40,288 nucleotides of DNA from Pseudomonas sp. 2FG (GTDB taxonomy: Bacteria > Pseudomonadota > Gammaproteobacteria > Pseudomonadales > Pseudomonadaceae), in assembly GCF_005502935.1 (NCBI RefSeq), contig NZ_SCMP01000024.1, positions 1 through 40,288 of the forward strand, in the 5' to 3' direction. Position numbers and translations under genes: made by a program. This document shows positions 17,277 through 25,564 of the stretch, one piece after another (position 1 is the first letter of the stretch; each line of letters starts with the position of its first letter). The notes beneath the pieces are model-generated. The model saw nothing but the letters and a program-made list of their open reading frames with translations, did not search any database and was not told the DNA's origin.

Positions 17277-19376
17277 ATGACTTGGGTTCGGCAATTGTTG
17301 ATTGGCCTCGCATCAGGCTCGGCATTCTATTCGGGGTTGGTGCCCGCCTTGGGGCTGGGCGAAATCACCTTGCATTCGGCTTTGAATCAGCCGTTAGAGG
17401 CTGAAATCGAATTACTGGAAGTTGCCGATCTGAGCGCCGATGATCTGCGGGTGCGGCTCGCGCCTGCCGAGGTGTTCAGCCGTGCTGGCGTCGATCGCTT
17501 GGCCTTTCTGAATGATTTGCGCTTTACCCTCTTGCTGCGCGGTGGCAACAGTGTGATTCGCGTGGTGTCGAATCAACCGGTGCGTGAGCCTTACCTGAAT
17601 TTTATTGTCGAAGTGGCGCGGCCTAATGGTCAGTTGCTCCGGGAATACACCTTGCTGCTCGATCCACCCAACTCCTCTACATATCGTGCCGTTGCACAGG
17701 CGCCAGCTGCACAGGCGCGGCCCGACCGGCCGCTGGTTGACGTATCGCCCACTGTGCCTGCTGCGCCAAGCGTCATGCCTGCCGCCAAGCTGGATAAGCG
17801 CTATCGGGTCAGCAGTGGCGATAGCCTATGGACGATCGCCGCGCGTTTGCGCGCATTGGGTAGCCAGGCTTCGCAACAAGCTTTGATGCGCGATATCCAG
17901 GCACTCAACCCGCAGGCATTTGCCAATGGCGATATCAATCGCCTGCGCGCCGGGGCCGATCTGTTACTGCCGGATGTGGCTGCTGCCGCGCCGGACAATA
18001 GGCCGGTAAGCGAAGCGCCTAACGCGGTTGCCAGTGAGCCGCCGCTTATGCCCCCCGAGCAGCCGCATGACCCGCAGGCCGAATTGATCGCGCAAGTGCA
18101 ACGGCGGGTGGAGCAGGAGCTGGCCGATCAGGCTGCGGAAAACCTTCAGCTGCAGCAGGGCATCGCCGACTTGCAGGCGCAGTTGCAGCAGTTGCAAGCG
18201 CAGGTGAGTGGCAAGGATCAACAGTTGGCAGCGTTGCAGGCCGAGTTGGTCGCACGCCAGACGCCTGCTGAACCGCTGCAAGCGCCCGCACCGGCTAAAG
18301 TCGCAGAGCCTGCCGCGGCAGAGCTGAACGAGCCGGCAGTCGTTCACCTTAGCAACTGGATCAGCGTAGGCTTGGCCATGCTGGCGTTGTCGCTGGTCGG
18401 CCTTCTGGGCCTGTTCTGGCGGAGCAAACGTCAGGCCGCTCGGCCCAGTCTGGAAAGCCAGGCAGCCTCTGTGTCCGCTGCGGTTTCCTCGGAATTCCTT
18501 GCGCCGCCGCTCAATGCCAATACCTTCGTCCGTGTCGATGAGGTATCGACGGCCGCGTCTATTCGCCCAGCAACGCTAACCGATACCTTGGAAGGCGCGA
18601 ATATCTACATTGCATATGGGCGCTTTAGCGAAGCCGCAGCGACCTTGCGCAACGCTTTGGTCGCTCAGCCGCACCGCAGCGATATCCGCTTTCGTCTGCT
18701 GGAGGTGCTGGCGCAACTGGGGGATGCTCGGGCATTCCTCCAGGAGGAGGCTATTTTGCGTGACTCCGGTTTTACTGCGGAACCTATCGAGCAGCTCAAG
18801 ACCCGCCACCCTGGCTTGCTTGGCGGGGCCGCGGCTGATCCCCTGGACGAAGCCGCGCTGGACCTGGACGAGGCGCCGCCGCAGCCGTCGGCGGATGGTC
18901 TGACGGATGATGACTTTCAGCTCAATTTGGATGACTTGTCGTTGGATCCGGACAGGGATCTGGTCAGCCCGTTCTCACCGAGCGCGCGCAACAAAACAAC
19001 GGCGGCGCCGGCTCAGGCGCAGATCGATTCGAATCGCAAAGAACAGTCGCAGGTTTTTGGGCTGACAGGCGAGCGTGATGCGCTGGGTCCTTTTGCCAAG
19101 TCAATGCTGGTTGAAGAGACATCGGCTGAAGGCTGGTTCCAGGGAGAGCTGCACGAGGCTTTCCTCAATCAACCGCGGGCCGAAGGCAACGCTTTGTTGA
19201 GCGACCTGGATCACCTGGCGGGGAGTCGCGATAACCTGGCCAAGTTCAATCTGGCCTTGGCCTATATCGAGCAGGGTCATCTGGAAAGTGCCTGCAGTAT
19301 TCTCAACGAGCTCATCGACGCCGGCGATGACGAACAAAGACAGGAGGCTTACGAGTTGCTGGCCAAGATCGCCTAG
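17277..19376 (+). CDS. FimV-like protein (LysM-type peptidoglycan binding, TPR-like C-terminus)
   Basis: This 699-residue single-pass membrane protein has a signal-like N-terminus. Next is the FimV N-terminal domain, beginning LGEITLHSALNQPLEAEI, to about residue 145. A LysM-like module (YRVSSGDSLWTIAARL) starts at about 176, a glutamine-rich coiled coil spans about 272-328 and a transmembrane helix lies at about 360-382. An acidic cytoplasmic region follows, then the conserved FimV C-terminal domain (NLAKFNLALAYIEQGHLESA) at about 642-699. FimV organises cell poles, type IV pili, type II secretion and cAMP signalling. This protein is shorter than classical FimV and is in a different place from the usual asd-fimV-truA locus, so it is probably a paralogue like P. 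aeruginosa PA3340. The ATG at 17277 has GAGAGG upstream. Confidence 0.88.
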   Translation: MTWVRQLLIGLASGSAFYSGLVPALGLGEITLHSALNQPLEAEIELLEVADLSADDLRVRLAPAEVFSRAGVDRLAFLNDLRFTLLLRGGNSVIRVVSNQPVREPYLNFIVEVARPNGQLLREYTLLLDPPNSSTYRAVAQAPAAQARPDRPLVDVSPTVPAAPSVMPAAKLDKRYRVSSGDSLWTIAARLRALGSQASQQALMRDIQALNPQAFANGDINRLRAGADLLLPDVAAAAPDNRPVSEAPNAVASEPPLMPPEQPHDPQAELIAQVQRRVEQELADQAAENLQLQQGIADLQAQLQQLQAQVSGKDQQLAALQAELVARQTPAEPLQAPAPAKVAEPAAAELNEPAVVHLSNWISVGLAMLALSLVGLLGLFWRSKRQAARPSLESQAASVSAAVSSEFLAPPLNANTFVRVDEVSTAASIRPATLTDTLEGANIYIAYGRFSEAAATLRNALVAQPHRSDIRFRLLEVLAQLGDARAFLQEEAILRDSGFTAEPIEQLKTRHPGLLGGAAADPLDEAALDLDEAPPQPSADGLTDDDFQLNLDDLSLDPDRDLVSPFSPSARNKTTAAPAQAQIDSNRKEQSQVFGLTGERDALGPFAKSMLVEETSAEGWFQGELHEAFLNQPRAEGNALLSDLDHLAGSRDNLAKFNLALAYIEQGHLESACSILNELIDAGDDEQRQEAYELLAKIA

Positions 19377-19481
19377 CTTTGTATGAGAGGGCTATGTACC
19401 CGCTAGTTGCTCTTCGTAGGAGCAGACCTTCTTTGCCTGCTCGGCGTTATCATGGCGGCCTAGTGCCTTCAGAGTTGTTTT

Positions 19482-19781
19482 ATGTCCAGTCCAAAAGCCG
19501 AAGTGGTCATCACCTATTGCACGCAATGCCAGTGGCTGTTGCGCGCCGCCTGGTTGGCCCAAGAGTTACTCTCGACCTTTGCCGATGACCTGGGCAAAGT
19601 CAGCCTGGAGCCGGCCACCGGCGGGGTGTTTCGGATCACCTGCGACGGCGTGCAGATCTGGGAGCGCAAGGCCGATGGCGGCTTCCCCGAGGCCAAGGTG
19701 CTCAAACAGCGGGTCCGTGACCAGATCGACCCGGCGCGCGATCTGGGTCACAGCGACCGGGTTGCGCCGTCGGCGGACTGA
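19482..19781 (+). CDS. SelT/SelW/SelH (Rdx) family thioredoxin-fold protein
   Basis: This 99-residue protein has the Rdx fold start (AEVVITYCTQCQWLLRAAWL) with the redox motif CTQC and the later GGVFRITCDGVQIWERK and GGFPEAKVLKQRVRDQIDP. In animal relatives the second cysteine is selenocysteine; here both are ordinary cysteines with no in-frame TGA. The function in bacteria is not settled; a redox role is likely. The ATG at 19482 follows a T-rich spacer with a -10-like TATCAT but no clear -35. It stands alone and converges with the EamA gene. Confidence 0.9.
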   Translation: MSSPKAEVVITYCTQCQWLLRAAWLAQELLSTFADDLGKVSLEPATGGVFRITCDGVQIWERKADGGFPEAKVLKQRVRDQIDPARDLGHSDRVAPSAD

Positions 19782-19829
19782 GCGCGCGTTCGCTCGCCGG
19801 CATAGTCCTTCGGAGGCTGCGTCGCTGAC

Positions 19830-20723
19830 TTATTCCACCGTCGTTTCCGCCAGCCGCCGCTGGCGTTCGGATGCGGCGCCGTGGCGGGCGGCAATCGCGA
19901 TGGCGAGAATGATCAGCACGCCCCCGGCAATCATCCGCAGGCTGGGCGTTTCCGCGAAGATCAGCCAGGCGAAGCTAATCCCGTAGACCGGCTCCAGGGC
20001 AAAGACTACGGCGGCGGTGCGCGCCTTGAGTACGCTCAGGCTGGCGACGAACAGGCTATGGGCCACCCCGGTGCAGAGCACACCAAGCAACGCCAGCCAC
20101 AGCCAATCGAGCGCCGATACGCTGGCTAGGGTGGGCGCGGCGAAGGGCAGCAGGCAGAGTGCGACGACCAGATTCTGGCAGAGCGCGGCCTGCACCGGCG
20201 GCACCTTAGCGGAGCCGGCGCGGTTGACCAGTGACAGCAGGGCGAACAGCAAGCCGGAAAGCACCGCCCAGAGCAGCCCGCTGGTGGCGCCGCTGGCCAG
20301 GTTGAAGTCGGGTGTGACCAGCACCAGACCTAGGCTGACCACGGCAACCAGGGCGATCTCGTTGCCACGTATGCGTTCGCGGAAGATCAGGCCTTCGAGT
20401 ATCACCGTGAACGCCGGAAAGCTGGTGAAGCCCAGCGTGGCGATGGCCACCCCGGCGACTTTCACGGCGATGAAGAAGCTCACCCAATGCCCGGCCAGGA
20501 GCAAACCGCCCAGCGTCAGACGTGCCCAGTCGGCGGCCTGCAGGCGTTGCCAGGGCGTGCGGGTGATCAGGCGGGCGAATAGGCTCAGGGCCAGGACGGC
20601 AAACGCCGCCCGGCCGAACACTATGACCGCCGGGCTAGTGGCGGCCAGTTTGCCGAATACGCCGGTCAAGCCAAACAGCAGGGCGCCGCAATGCAGGGCG
20701 GTGAGGGCTGAGCGCTGATTCAT
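19830..20723 (-). CDS. EamA/DMT family metabolite exporter
   Basis: This 297-residue inner-membrane protein has about ten transmembrane segments in two repeated EamA domains. Examples are the N-terminal CGALLFGLTGVFGKLAATSP with AFAVLALSLFARL, and the second-half VYGISFAWLIFAETPSLRMI with the conserved family glutamate. DMT proteins export or import amino acids, nucleotides or other metabolites; the substrate cannot be told. The ATG at 20723 has GGAT about 7 bp upstream. It begins 13 bp after csaA, so the two form an operon. Confidence 0.9.
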   Translation of the reverse strand: MNQRSALTALHCGALLFGLTGVFGKLAATSPAVIVFGRAAFAVLALSLFARLITRTPWQRLQAADWARLTLGGLLLAGHWVSFFIAVKVAGVAIATLGFTSFPAFTVILEGLIFRERIRGNEIALVAVVSLGLVLVTPDFNLASGATSGLLWAVLSGLLFALLSLVNRAGSAKVPPVQAALCQNLVVALCLLPFAAPTLASVSALDWLWLALLGVLCTGVAHSLFVASLSVLKARTAAVVFALEPVYGISFAWLIFAETPSLRMIAGGVLIILAIAIAARHGAASERQRRLAETTVE

Positions 20724-20736
20724 GTTGATCCTTCGT

Positions 20737-21072
20737 TCAGGCCAGGCGGCTGCCATTGGGCAGGGGATGTTCGAAGCTGGCCAAGACCACACGACTCTCC
20801 GCGTCATAGGCACCGGTGACGAGGATCTCCGAGCGCACGCCAGCAATCGACTTAGGCGCGAAATTGCACACGCAGAGCACCTGGCGGCCGATCAGGCTGT
20901 CGGCCGCATACAGGGCGGTGAGTTGCGGGCTGGAGGTTTTCAGCCCGAGTGGGCCGAGGTCGACTTCCAGCACATAGGCGGGCTTGCGTGCCTTCGCGTT
21001 GGGTTGCGCGCTGCGGATGGTGCCGACGCGCAGTTCCACCCGCTCGAAATCCTGCCAGTCGATAGTCTGCAT
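20737..21072 (-). CDS. csaA: CsaA-type tRNA-binding/chaperone-like protein
   Basis: This 111-residue OB-fold protein of the tRNA-binding domain family is shared with the C-terminus of bacterial MetRS. The CsaA pattern is plain: FERVELRVGTI, then GLKTSSPQLTALY, GRQVLCVCNFAPKSIAG and VRSEILVTGAYD. CsaA is a homodimer described as an export-related chaperone in Bacillus; its role in Pseudomonas is unclear. The ATG at 21072 has GGGAG upstream. It is the first gene of csaA-eamA and sits directly before the AraC regulator, an order I recall from P. aeruginosa PA3221-PA3220. Confidence 0.93.
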   Translation of the reverse strand: MQTIDWQDFERVELRVGTIRSAQPNAKARKPAYVLEVDLGPLGLKTSSPQLTALYAADSLIGRQVLCVCNFAPKSIAGVRSEILVTGAYDAESRVVLASFEHPLPNGSRLA

Positions 21073-21146
21073 GGTGCTCCCTGGCCCAGCATTATTGAGT
21101 AATGACGGCAGTCTAGAGCCTGCGCGCGGGGCTGTCTGTCGCGCGG

Positions 21147-21911
21147 CTAGCGGGAATTGTCGCGGGCCTCGCGGCGCAGGCTGCGGGGCGTGGCGCCAAA
21201 CTCACGGGCCAGGGCGGCGGTGAAGGCGCTTTGCGAGCTGTAGCCGACCCGGGCGGCAATCTCAGCGACCGCCAGTTGTGTTCCGCGCAGCAGTTCCAGG
21301 CCCTGTTGCAGGCGGCGGCTGCGTACGTAGTCCATCGGCGTTTGCCCGGTTTCTCCGAGAAAGCGCGCGTGGAAACGCGCGCTGGACAGGCCGGCCAGGC
21401 GCGCCAGGTCGGCGACCTGCAGCGGGTGCGCGGCGTGTTGGTCGATATAGCTATCCAGCGCGGCAAGCGGCAGGCGCTGGCTGGCGCCGGCGCCGTGGCG
21501 TTCGGTCTCCAGGCTGGCCAAGAGCAGGGCGGCGCCTTGCTGGGCGATCACCGGATCATTGATCGGGCTGGCGGCCAGCCAGTGGACCAACTGGTTTTGC
21601 GCCGGGCTCAGGGTCAGGGCGGCGGGCTTTTCCAGCAGACGGCGACTGCTGTCCGCGTGCGGGCCGAGGCTGTGCTGCAACCACTCGGTGGGCGGCACAT
21701 CGAGCACCAGGCACTGGCTGCCAGTGGGGCTGCCGCAGGCATGGTGGGTCGCGCCAGGCACCACCACCAGGCTTTGGCGGCTGACCTGGCTGCCACGTCC
21801 GGCGACTTCGAAGTCCAAGTGGCCGCTCAGGCCGAACACCAGCTGGGCGTGCTCGTGGCTGTGGGCGATCAAGTCATGGCTGTAGTGGCGCAGGGAGAGA
21901 ATCGAACTCAT
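21147..21911 (-). CDS. AraC family transcriptional regulator with N-terminal cupin
   Basis: This 254-residue protein has an N-terminal cupin sensor (HEHAQLVFGLSGHLDFEVAG) at about 10-100 and a C-terminal double helix-turn-helix of AraC type at about 155-250 (VGYSSQSAFTAALAREFGATPRSLRR). The ATG at 21911 is preceded by GAGGAAG. The gene is divergent from the metallophosphoesterase gene, and the PhoB-type half-site array lies between them, 54-93 bp from this start, so shared control is possible. The ligand is unknown. The TAG stop is 74 bp from csaA. Confidence 0.9.
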   Translation of the reverse strand: MSSILSLRHYSHDLIAHSHEHAQLVFGLSGHLDFEVAGRGSQVSRQSLVVVPGATHHACGSPTGSQCLVLDVPPTEWLQHSLGPHADSSRRLLEKPAALTLSPAQNQLVHWLAASPINDPVIAQQGAALLLASLETERHGAGASQRLPLAALDSYIDQHAAHPLQVADLARLAGLSSARFHARFLGETGQTPMDYVRSRRLQQGLELLRGTQLAVAEIAARVGYSSQSAFTAALAREFGATPRSLRREARDNSR

Positions 21912-21964
21912 CGCGGCTTCCTCGGCTGAGGCGCTCAGTCTACCCGCAGTTGTTGGCGGCGGCG

Positions 21965-22004
21965 CTGTCATCAGTTTGTCGTGTGGCTGTCATGCGCGTT
22001 TCAC
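21965..22004 (+). promoter_or_regulatory. Array of four PhoB-type half-sites (two Pho boxes)
   Basis: CTGTCAT (21965-21971), TTGTCGT (21976-21982), CTGTCAT (21987-21993) and GTTTCAC (21998-22004) are spaced at exactly 11 bp. Two are perfect matches to the Pho-box half-site CTGTCAT; the others match 5 and 4 of 7. Spacing and orientation fit tandem PhoB dimers in front of the metallophosphoesterase-glycosyltransferase operon, whose start codon is 42 bp further on. No strong -35 is present, as is usual for PhoB-activated promoters. Confidence 0.72.
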
Positions 22005-22046
22005 CGCAGGCGCTCAAGCTCGGAAAAACCCTGCCGGAGGCCGCCC

Positions 22047-22871
22047 ATGAGCAGCGCTCAGCTCGTCAAACCTAGTCGTAAGCAACGCGTCCGTACCCTC
22101 TGGATCTCGGATGTCCATTTAGGCACCCGCGATTGCCAGGCCGAGCATCTGTCGCAGTTTCTCAAGCGCTACCAGACGGACAAGGTCTACCTGGTCGGCG
22201 ACATCATCGACGGCTGGCGGCTGCGCAGCGGCATCTTCTGGCCACAGGCGCACACCAACGTGATCCGCCGTTTACTGACCATGAGCAAACGCGGCACCGA
22301 GGTGATCTACGTCACCGGCAACCACGACGAGTTTCTGCGCCGTTACTCCAAGCTGGTACTGGGCAATATCCAACTGGTCGACGAGGCGGAGCATGTCACC
22401 GCCGATGGCCGCCGCCTGCTGATCGTGCATGGCGACCAGTTCGACGTGATCACCCGCTACCACCGCTGGCTGGCCTTTCTCGGCGACTCGGCCTACGAGT
22501 TCACCCTGACCCTGAATCGCTGGCTCAATCACTGGCGTCGCCGTTACGGCTATGGCTACTGGTCGCTCTCGGCCTACCTCAAGCACAAGGTCAAGAGCGC
22601 GGTGAACTTTATCAGCGACTTCGAAGAGGCCATCGCCCACGAGTGCGTCAAGCGTGGCTTCAATGGCGTGGTCTGTGGGCATATCCATCATGCCGAGATT
22701 CGCCAGGTGGGCGAGGTGGAGTACCTGAACTGTGGCGATTGGGTGGAGTCGTGCAGCGCCTTGATCGAGCATCTGGACGGCACTATCGAGCTGTATCGCC
22801 TGGCCGATGATCAGGCGCGCCTGGCCCAGCAAGAGGCCGAGCAGGTGCTGGCGGTCGAGCCGGCGGCATGA
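22047..22871 (+). CDS. plcP: PlcP-type metallophosphoesterase (phospholipase C of lipid remodelling)
   Basis: This 274-residue calcineurin-type phosphoesterase has a full metal-binding set: DVH (D22, H24), GDIID (D52, D55), GNHDE (N92, H93), HGD (H128) and GHIH (H212, H214). It is often annotated as UDP-2,3-diacylglucosamine diphosphatase (LpxH-like). Its features WPQAHTNVIRRLL, HGDQFDVI, YWSLSAYLKHKVK and NCGDWVESC match the PlcP group of Sinorhizobium and Pseudomonas. PlcP splits phospholipids to diacylglycerol when phosphate is scarce. The start at 22047 has GGAGG (22036-22040). The ATGA overlap with the glycosyltransferase and the upstream PhoB-type sites support that reading over LpxH. 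Enzyme activity is inferred. Confidence 0.88.
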   Translation: MSSAQLVKPSRKQRVRTLWISDVHLGTRDCQAEHLSQFLKRYQTDKVYLVGDIIDGWRLRSGIFWPQAHTNVIRRLLTMSKRGTEVIYVTGNHDEFLRRYSKLVLGNIQLVDEAEHVTADGRRLLIVHGDQFDVITRYHRWLAFLGDSAYEFTLTLNRWLNHWRRRYGYGYWSLSAYLKHKVKSAVNFISDFEEAIAHECVKRGFNGVVCGHIHHAEIRQVGEVEYLNCGDWVESCSALIEHLDGTIELYRLADDQARLAQQEAEQVLAVEPAA

Positions 22872-23902
22872 GAATCCTGATCGTCAGCGACGCCTGGCGG
22901 CCGCAGGTCAATGGCGTGGTCACCAGCCTGCAAGCGCTGGTCGCCGAGCTGCGTGGGCTGGGGCATCTGGTCAAGCTGCTGTCGCCGCTGGAGTTCCGCC
23001 ACCGGCCGTGCCCGACTTACCCGGAAATCCCGCTGGTGTGGGAGCTGTGGAAGGTCGGTGCGGCGATCCGCGAGTTCCGTCCGGATTGCGTGCACCTGGC
23101 CACCGAAGGCCCGCTCGGCTGGGCGGCGCGCCGTTGGTTGGTGAAGCGCGGGTTGGCCTTTTCCACGGCGATCCACACGCGCTTTCCGGAATACATCCAC
23201 ACGCGCTGGCCACGGATTCCGTTGGCCTGGGGCTATGCCTATCTGCGCGTTTTTCACCGCCCGAGTCAGGCGGTGCTGGTGACGACCGAGCGCTTGCGCA
23301 GCGAGTTCGCCGGCTGGGGCTTGCAGCGTTTGAGGGTGTGGCGCAAGGGCGTGGATCTGCGCCTGTTCCAGCCGTCGCTGGCACACACCCGGCCGGAACA
23401 GCCGGTGTTTCTGTATGTCGGGCGGATCGCCGCGGAGAAGAACCTGGAGGCCTTTCTGCGTCTCGAGCTGCCAGGGGAGAAGCGTGTGGTCGGCGACGGT
23501 CCCCAGCGCGCGGAACTAGAGGCGCGTTATCCGCAGGTGCGCTTTTTCGGTTACCAGCATGGCCAGGCGTTGGCCCAGGCCTATGGCGCGGCCAGCGTGC
23601 TGGTGTTTCCCTCGCGTACCGACACCTATGGCTTGGTGATGCTGGAGGCGTTGGCCTGCGGCACGCCGGTCGCGGCCTTCCCGGTAGCCGGGCCGCTGGA
23701 TGTGCTGGAGGCGGGGGTGACAGGGGTGCTGGATGAGGATCTGGCCAAGGCCTGCCTGGCGGCGCTGGAGTTGGACCGCAGAGGCTGCGCCGAGCGAGCG
23801 GCACGGCAGTCCTGGCGAGCCTCGGCGCTGGAGTTCCTGGCGCAGCAGCCGTTGCTGGATGGTGAGCCCGGCGAAATCGGCGCGGCATTCGTCAAGCCGT
23901 AG
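22868..23902 (+). CDS. GT4 glycosyltransferase, Agt-like (diacylglycerol glycosylation)
   Basis: This 344-residue GT-B fold glycosyltransferase has an N-terminal acceptor domain beginning RILIVSDAWRPQVNGVVTSL. Its C-terminal nucleotide-sugar domain has VGRIAAEKNL and the EX7E-type segment PSRTDTYGLVMLEALACGTP. Its start overlaps the phosphoesterase stop by four bases (ATGA), so the two are coupled. In PlcP-Agt operons this enzyme adds a sugar to the diacylglycerol released by PlcP, replacing phospholipid with glycolipid. In P. aeruginosa, as I recall, this pair is PA3219-PA3218 and the enzyme is called Agt1. The sugar donor cannot be read from sequence. A mannosyltransferase of another pathway is the main alternative. 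Confidence 0.85.
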   Translation: MRILIVSDAWRPQVNGVVTSLQALVAELRGLGHLVKLLSPLEFRHRPCPTYPEIPLVWELWKVGAAIREFRPDCVHLATEGPLGWAARRWLVKRGLAFSTAIHTRFPEYIHTRWPRIPLAWGYAYLRVFHRPSQAVLVTTERLRSEFAGWGLQRLRVWRKGVDLRLFQPSLAHTRPEQPVFLYVGRIAAEKNLEAFLRLELPGEKRVVGDGPQRAELEARYPQVRFFGYQHGQALAQAYGAASVLVFPSRTDTYGLVMLEALACGTPVAAFPVAGPLDVLEAGVTGVLDEDLAKACLAALELDRRGCAERAARQSWRASALEFLAQQPLLDGEPGEIGAAFVKP

Positions 23903-23959
23903 ACGCGAGAGCGGCGCCCTTGCTGCTCTACCCAGTCAGCGGTTGAGCCTTGCCCGCGC

Positions 23960-25348
23960 TTAGAGAATCACCTTGTCGCGCAGTTTCTCGGCCGCCAGGT
24001 TGAGCGCCTGGATCACCCGTTCCTTGTCGAAGTTCTGGATGCCGTTGGTGTCCAGGTACATGGAGAAACCGGGCAGTTCGTGCTCGACATAGCTGGAGGT
24101 GGCGCCGAGGTCGCGGCGAAAATCCACCACTTGATAGATCTGCACCGGGCGGGAGAAGCCCTTGACGCTGATCTGGCCCTTGTCGCGGCACATGATCACG
24201 TCTTTCACCAGCGAGTAGGTCTCATGGGAGATCAGGATCTCGCCGGACTCGGCGGCGCTTTCCAGGCGGCTGGCGAGGTTCACGTCGCGGCCGATGATGG
24301 TGTAGTCCATGCGCGTGTCGGCGCCGAAGTTACCCACGGTGCAGTAGCCGGTGTTCAGGCCCATGCGGATTTCCAGCGGCTTGGTGATGCCCTGGGCACG
24401 CCACTGTTGACGCAGCACCTTCATATGCTTGCGCATGGCGATGGCCATGGATACCGCGTTCACCGCGTCCTTCTTCGCGCCCTGGCTGGCCGGATCGCCG
24501 AAGAACACCATCACGCAGTCACCGATGAACTTGTCGATGGTGCCACCGTATTTCAGGGTGATCTTCGACATCTCGTTCAGGTAGGTGTTGAGCAGGTCGG
24601 TCAGGGCCTCGGCTTCCAGTTCCTCGGACAGCTCGGTGAAGCCCTTGATGTCGGAGAAGAACACCGTGAGCTTCTTGCGCTGGGTTTCCAGGCGCACGCT
24701 CTTCTTGCCGCTGAAGATCGATTCCCAGACCTGGGGCGACAGGTATTTGGCCAGGTTGCGTGCCAGCCGCGCGGCCTTTTCCTGCTCGCGTTTGATCTCG
24801 CTACGGGCGACGCCGAGGCGGATGCCCTGTTGGTGCATGAAGTAGGCGGTAATGCCGATGTACAGCGTGGTGAACAGCACGCTGACCAGCGCCACCAGGG
24901 TTGGCGTGGTGGCTTTCAATTCGGGTTGGACGACGACGCTGGTCAGCACCAGTCCGCTGACCGCGATCAACAGCGACAGCCCGAGGTAGCGCAGGCCGCC
25001 AATGATCAGCGCGCTGAAGCTCAGGGTGAGCAGGAGCATCAGACTCGGGACCACCGAGAAACCCAGCAGCGCCGCACCGGCGCCGACATGCAGGGCGTCG
25101 ATAAACAGCAAGACCAGGTTGGTGTGTTGTGGATGCTCGCCCTTGAAGCGCTGACTCAGGTGATGCGCCAGGTGTGGGTAGAGCAGGGCGTAGGGCACCA
25201 ACCAGAGGATGTCGTAACCGAAATACTGCACATAGGTGCCCGCCGCGATGCTGGCAGCCGTGGCGATATAGGCCAGTACGCGGGAGTAGTACTCGCGTAG
25301 GGGGAGCGAGGGTAAGTCGTTAAAGCGCTCGAGATGGGCTGATTTCAT
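23960..25348 (-). CDS. cyaB: Class III adenylate cyclase with MASE2 membrane domain, CyaB-like
   Basis: This 462-residue membrane enzyme makes cAMP. The N-terminal MASE2 domain (LREYYSRVLAYIATAAS, about six membrane helices) spans about 15-185. A linker helix precedes the cyclase domain at about 245-430. Metal-binding aspartates sit in FFSDIKGFTEL and FIGDCVMVFFGDP, and the adenine-selecting lysine is in IDKFIGD. The transition-state region is MDYTIIGRDVNLASRLE. The start at 25348 gives the length expected of CyaB. ATG 25444 and TTG 25468 would add 32 or 40 residues without a ribosome site. CyaB is the main cAMP source for Vfr in P. aeruginosa. It converges with the Agt-like gene, matching PA3217 next to PA3218. 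Confidence 0.92.
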   Translation of the reverse strand: MKSAHLERFNDLPSLPLREYYSRVLAYIATAASIAAGTYVQYFGYDILWLVPYALLYPHLAHHLSQRFKGEHPQHTNLVLLFIDALHVGAGAALLGFSVVPSLMLLLTLSFSALIIGGLRYLGLSLLIAVSGLVLTSVVVQPELKATTPTLVALVSVLFTTLYIGITAYFMHQQGIRLGVARSEIKREQEKAARLARNLAKYLSPQVWESIFSGKKSVRLETQRKKLTVFFSDIKGFTELSEELEAEALTDLLNTYLNEMSKITLKYGGTIDKFIGDCVMVFFGDPASQGAKKDAVNAVSMAIAMRKHMKVLRQQWRAQGITKPLEIRMGLNTGYCTVGNFGADTRMDYTIIGRDVNLASRLESAAESGEILISHETYSLVKDVIMCRDKGQISVKGFSRPVQIYQVVDFRRDLGATSSYVEHELPGFSMYLDTNGIQNFDKERVIQALNLAAEKLRDKVIL

Positions 25349-25456
25349 GGCGGTGACACTATCCCTACTGATTTTCTGACGTCTCTGCTGGGCGTCTATG
25401 CGCTTTGCAAGGCCGAGGCCAAGCTTTTGACTGGTCGGGATCATAACCAGCAAAGG

Positions 25457-25482
25457 TTCGGCAGCCAAGCATGGCTGCCGAA
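25457..25482 (-). terminator. Perfect hairpin between the DUF962 gene and cyaB
   Basis: An 11-bp perfect stem (TTCGGCAGCCA with TGGCTGCCGAA) with a 4-nt AGCA loop lies in the 216-bp spacer 25349-25564. No T-run follows on either strand. It could weakly terminate the DUF962 transcript or be part of the cyaB leader. I see nothing else in the spacer. Confidence 0.4.
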
Positions 25483-25564
25483 TGGCGGCGCCAGGGTTGC
25501 CAGTGGTTAGCCAGTCGTTGAAAAGGCTGGCGAGCGAAACCCGCAGTAGTTCTTCAACGGCCGG

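Noticed and set aside
19482..19781. Selenoprotein
   Set aside because: The redox motif is CTQC with two cysteine codons and no in-frame TGA.
22047..22871. LpxH annotation for the metallophosphoesterase
   Set aside because: Fold and motifs are shared, but operon structure, sequence features of the PlcP group and the Pho-type sites fit PlcP better.
23903..23959. Terminator between the glycosyltransferase gene and cyaB
   Set aside because: Only imperfect pairing and no T-run.
25349..25468. N-terminal extension of cyaB from TTG 25468 or ATG 25444
   Set aside because: No ribosome site, the TTG is inside a hairpin loop, and the extra residues precede the MASE2 domain without similarity.
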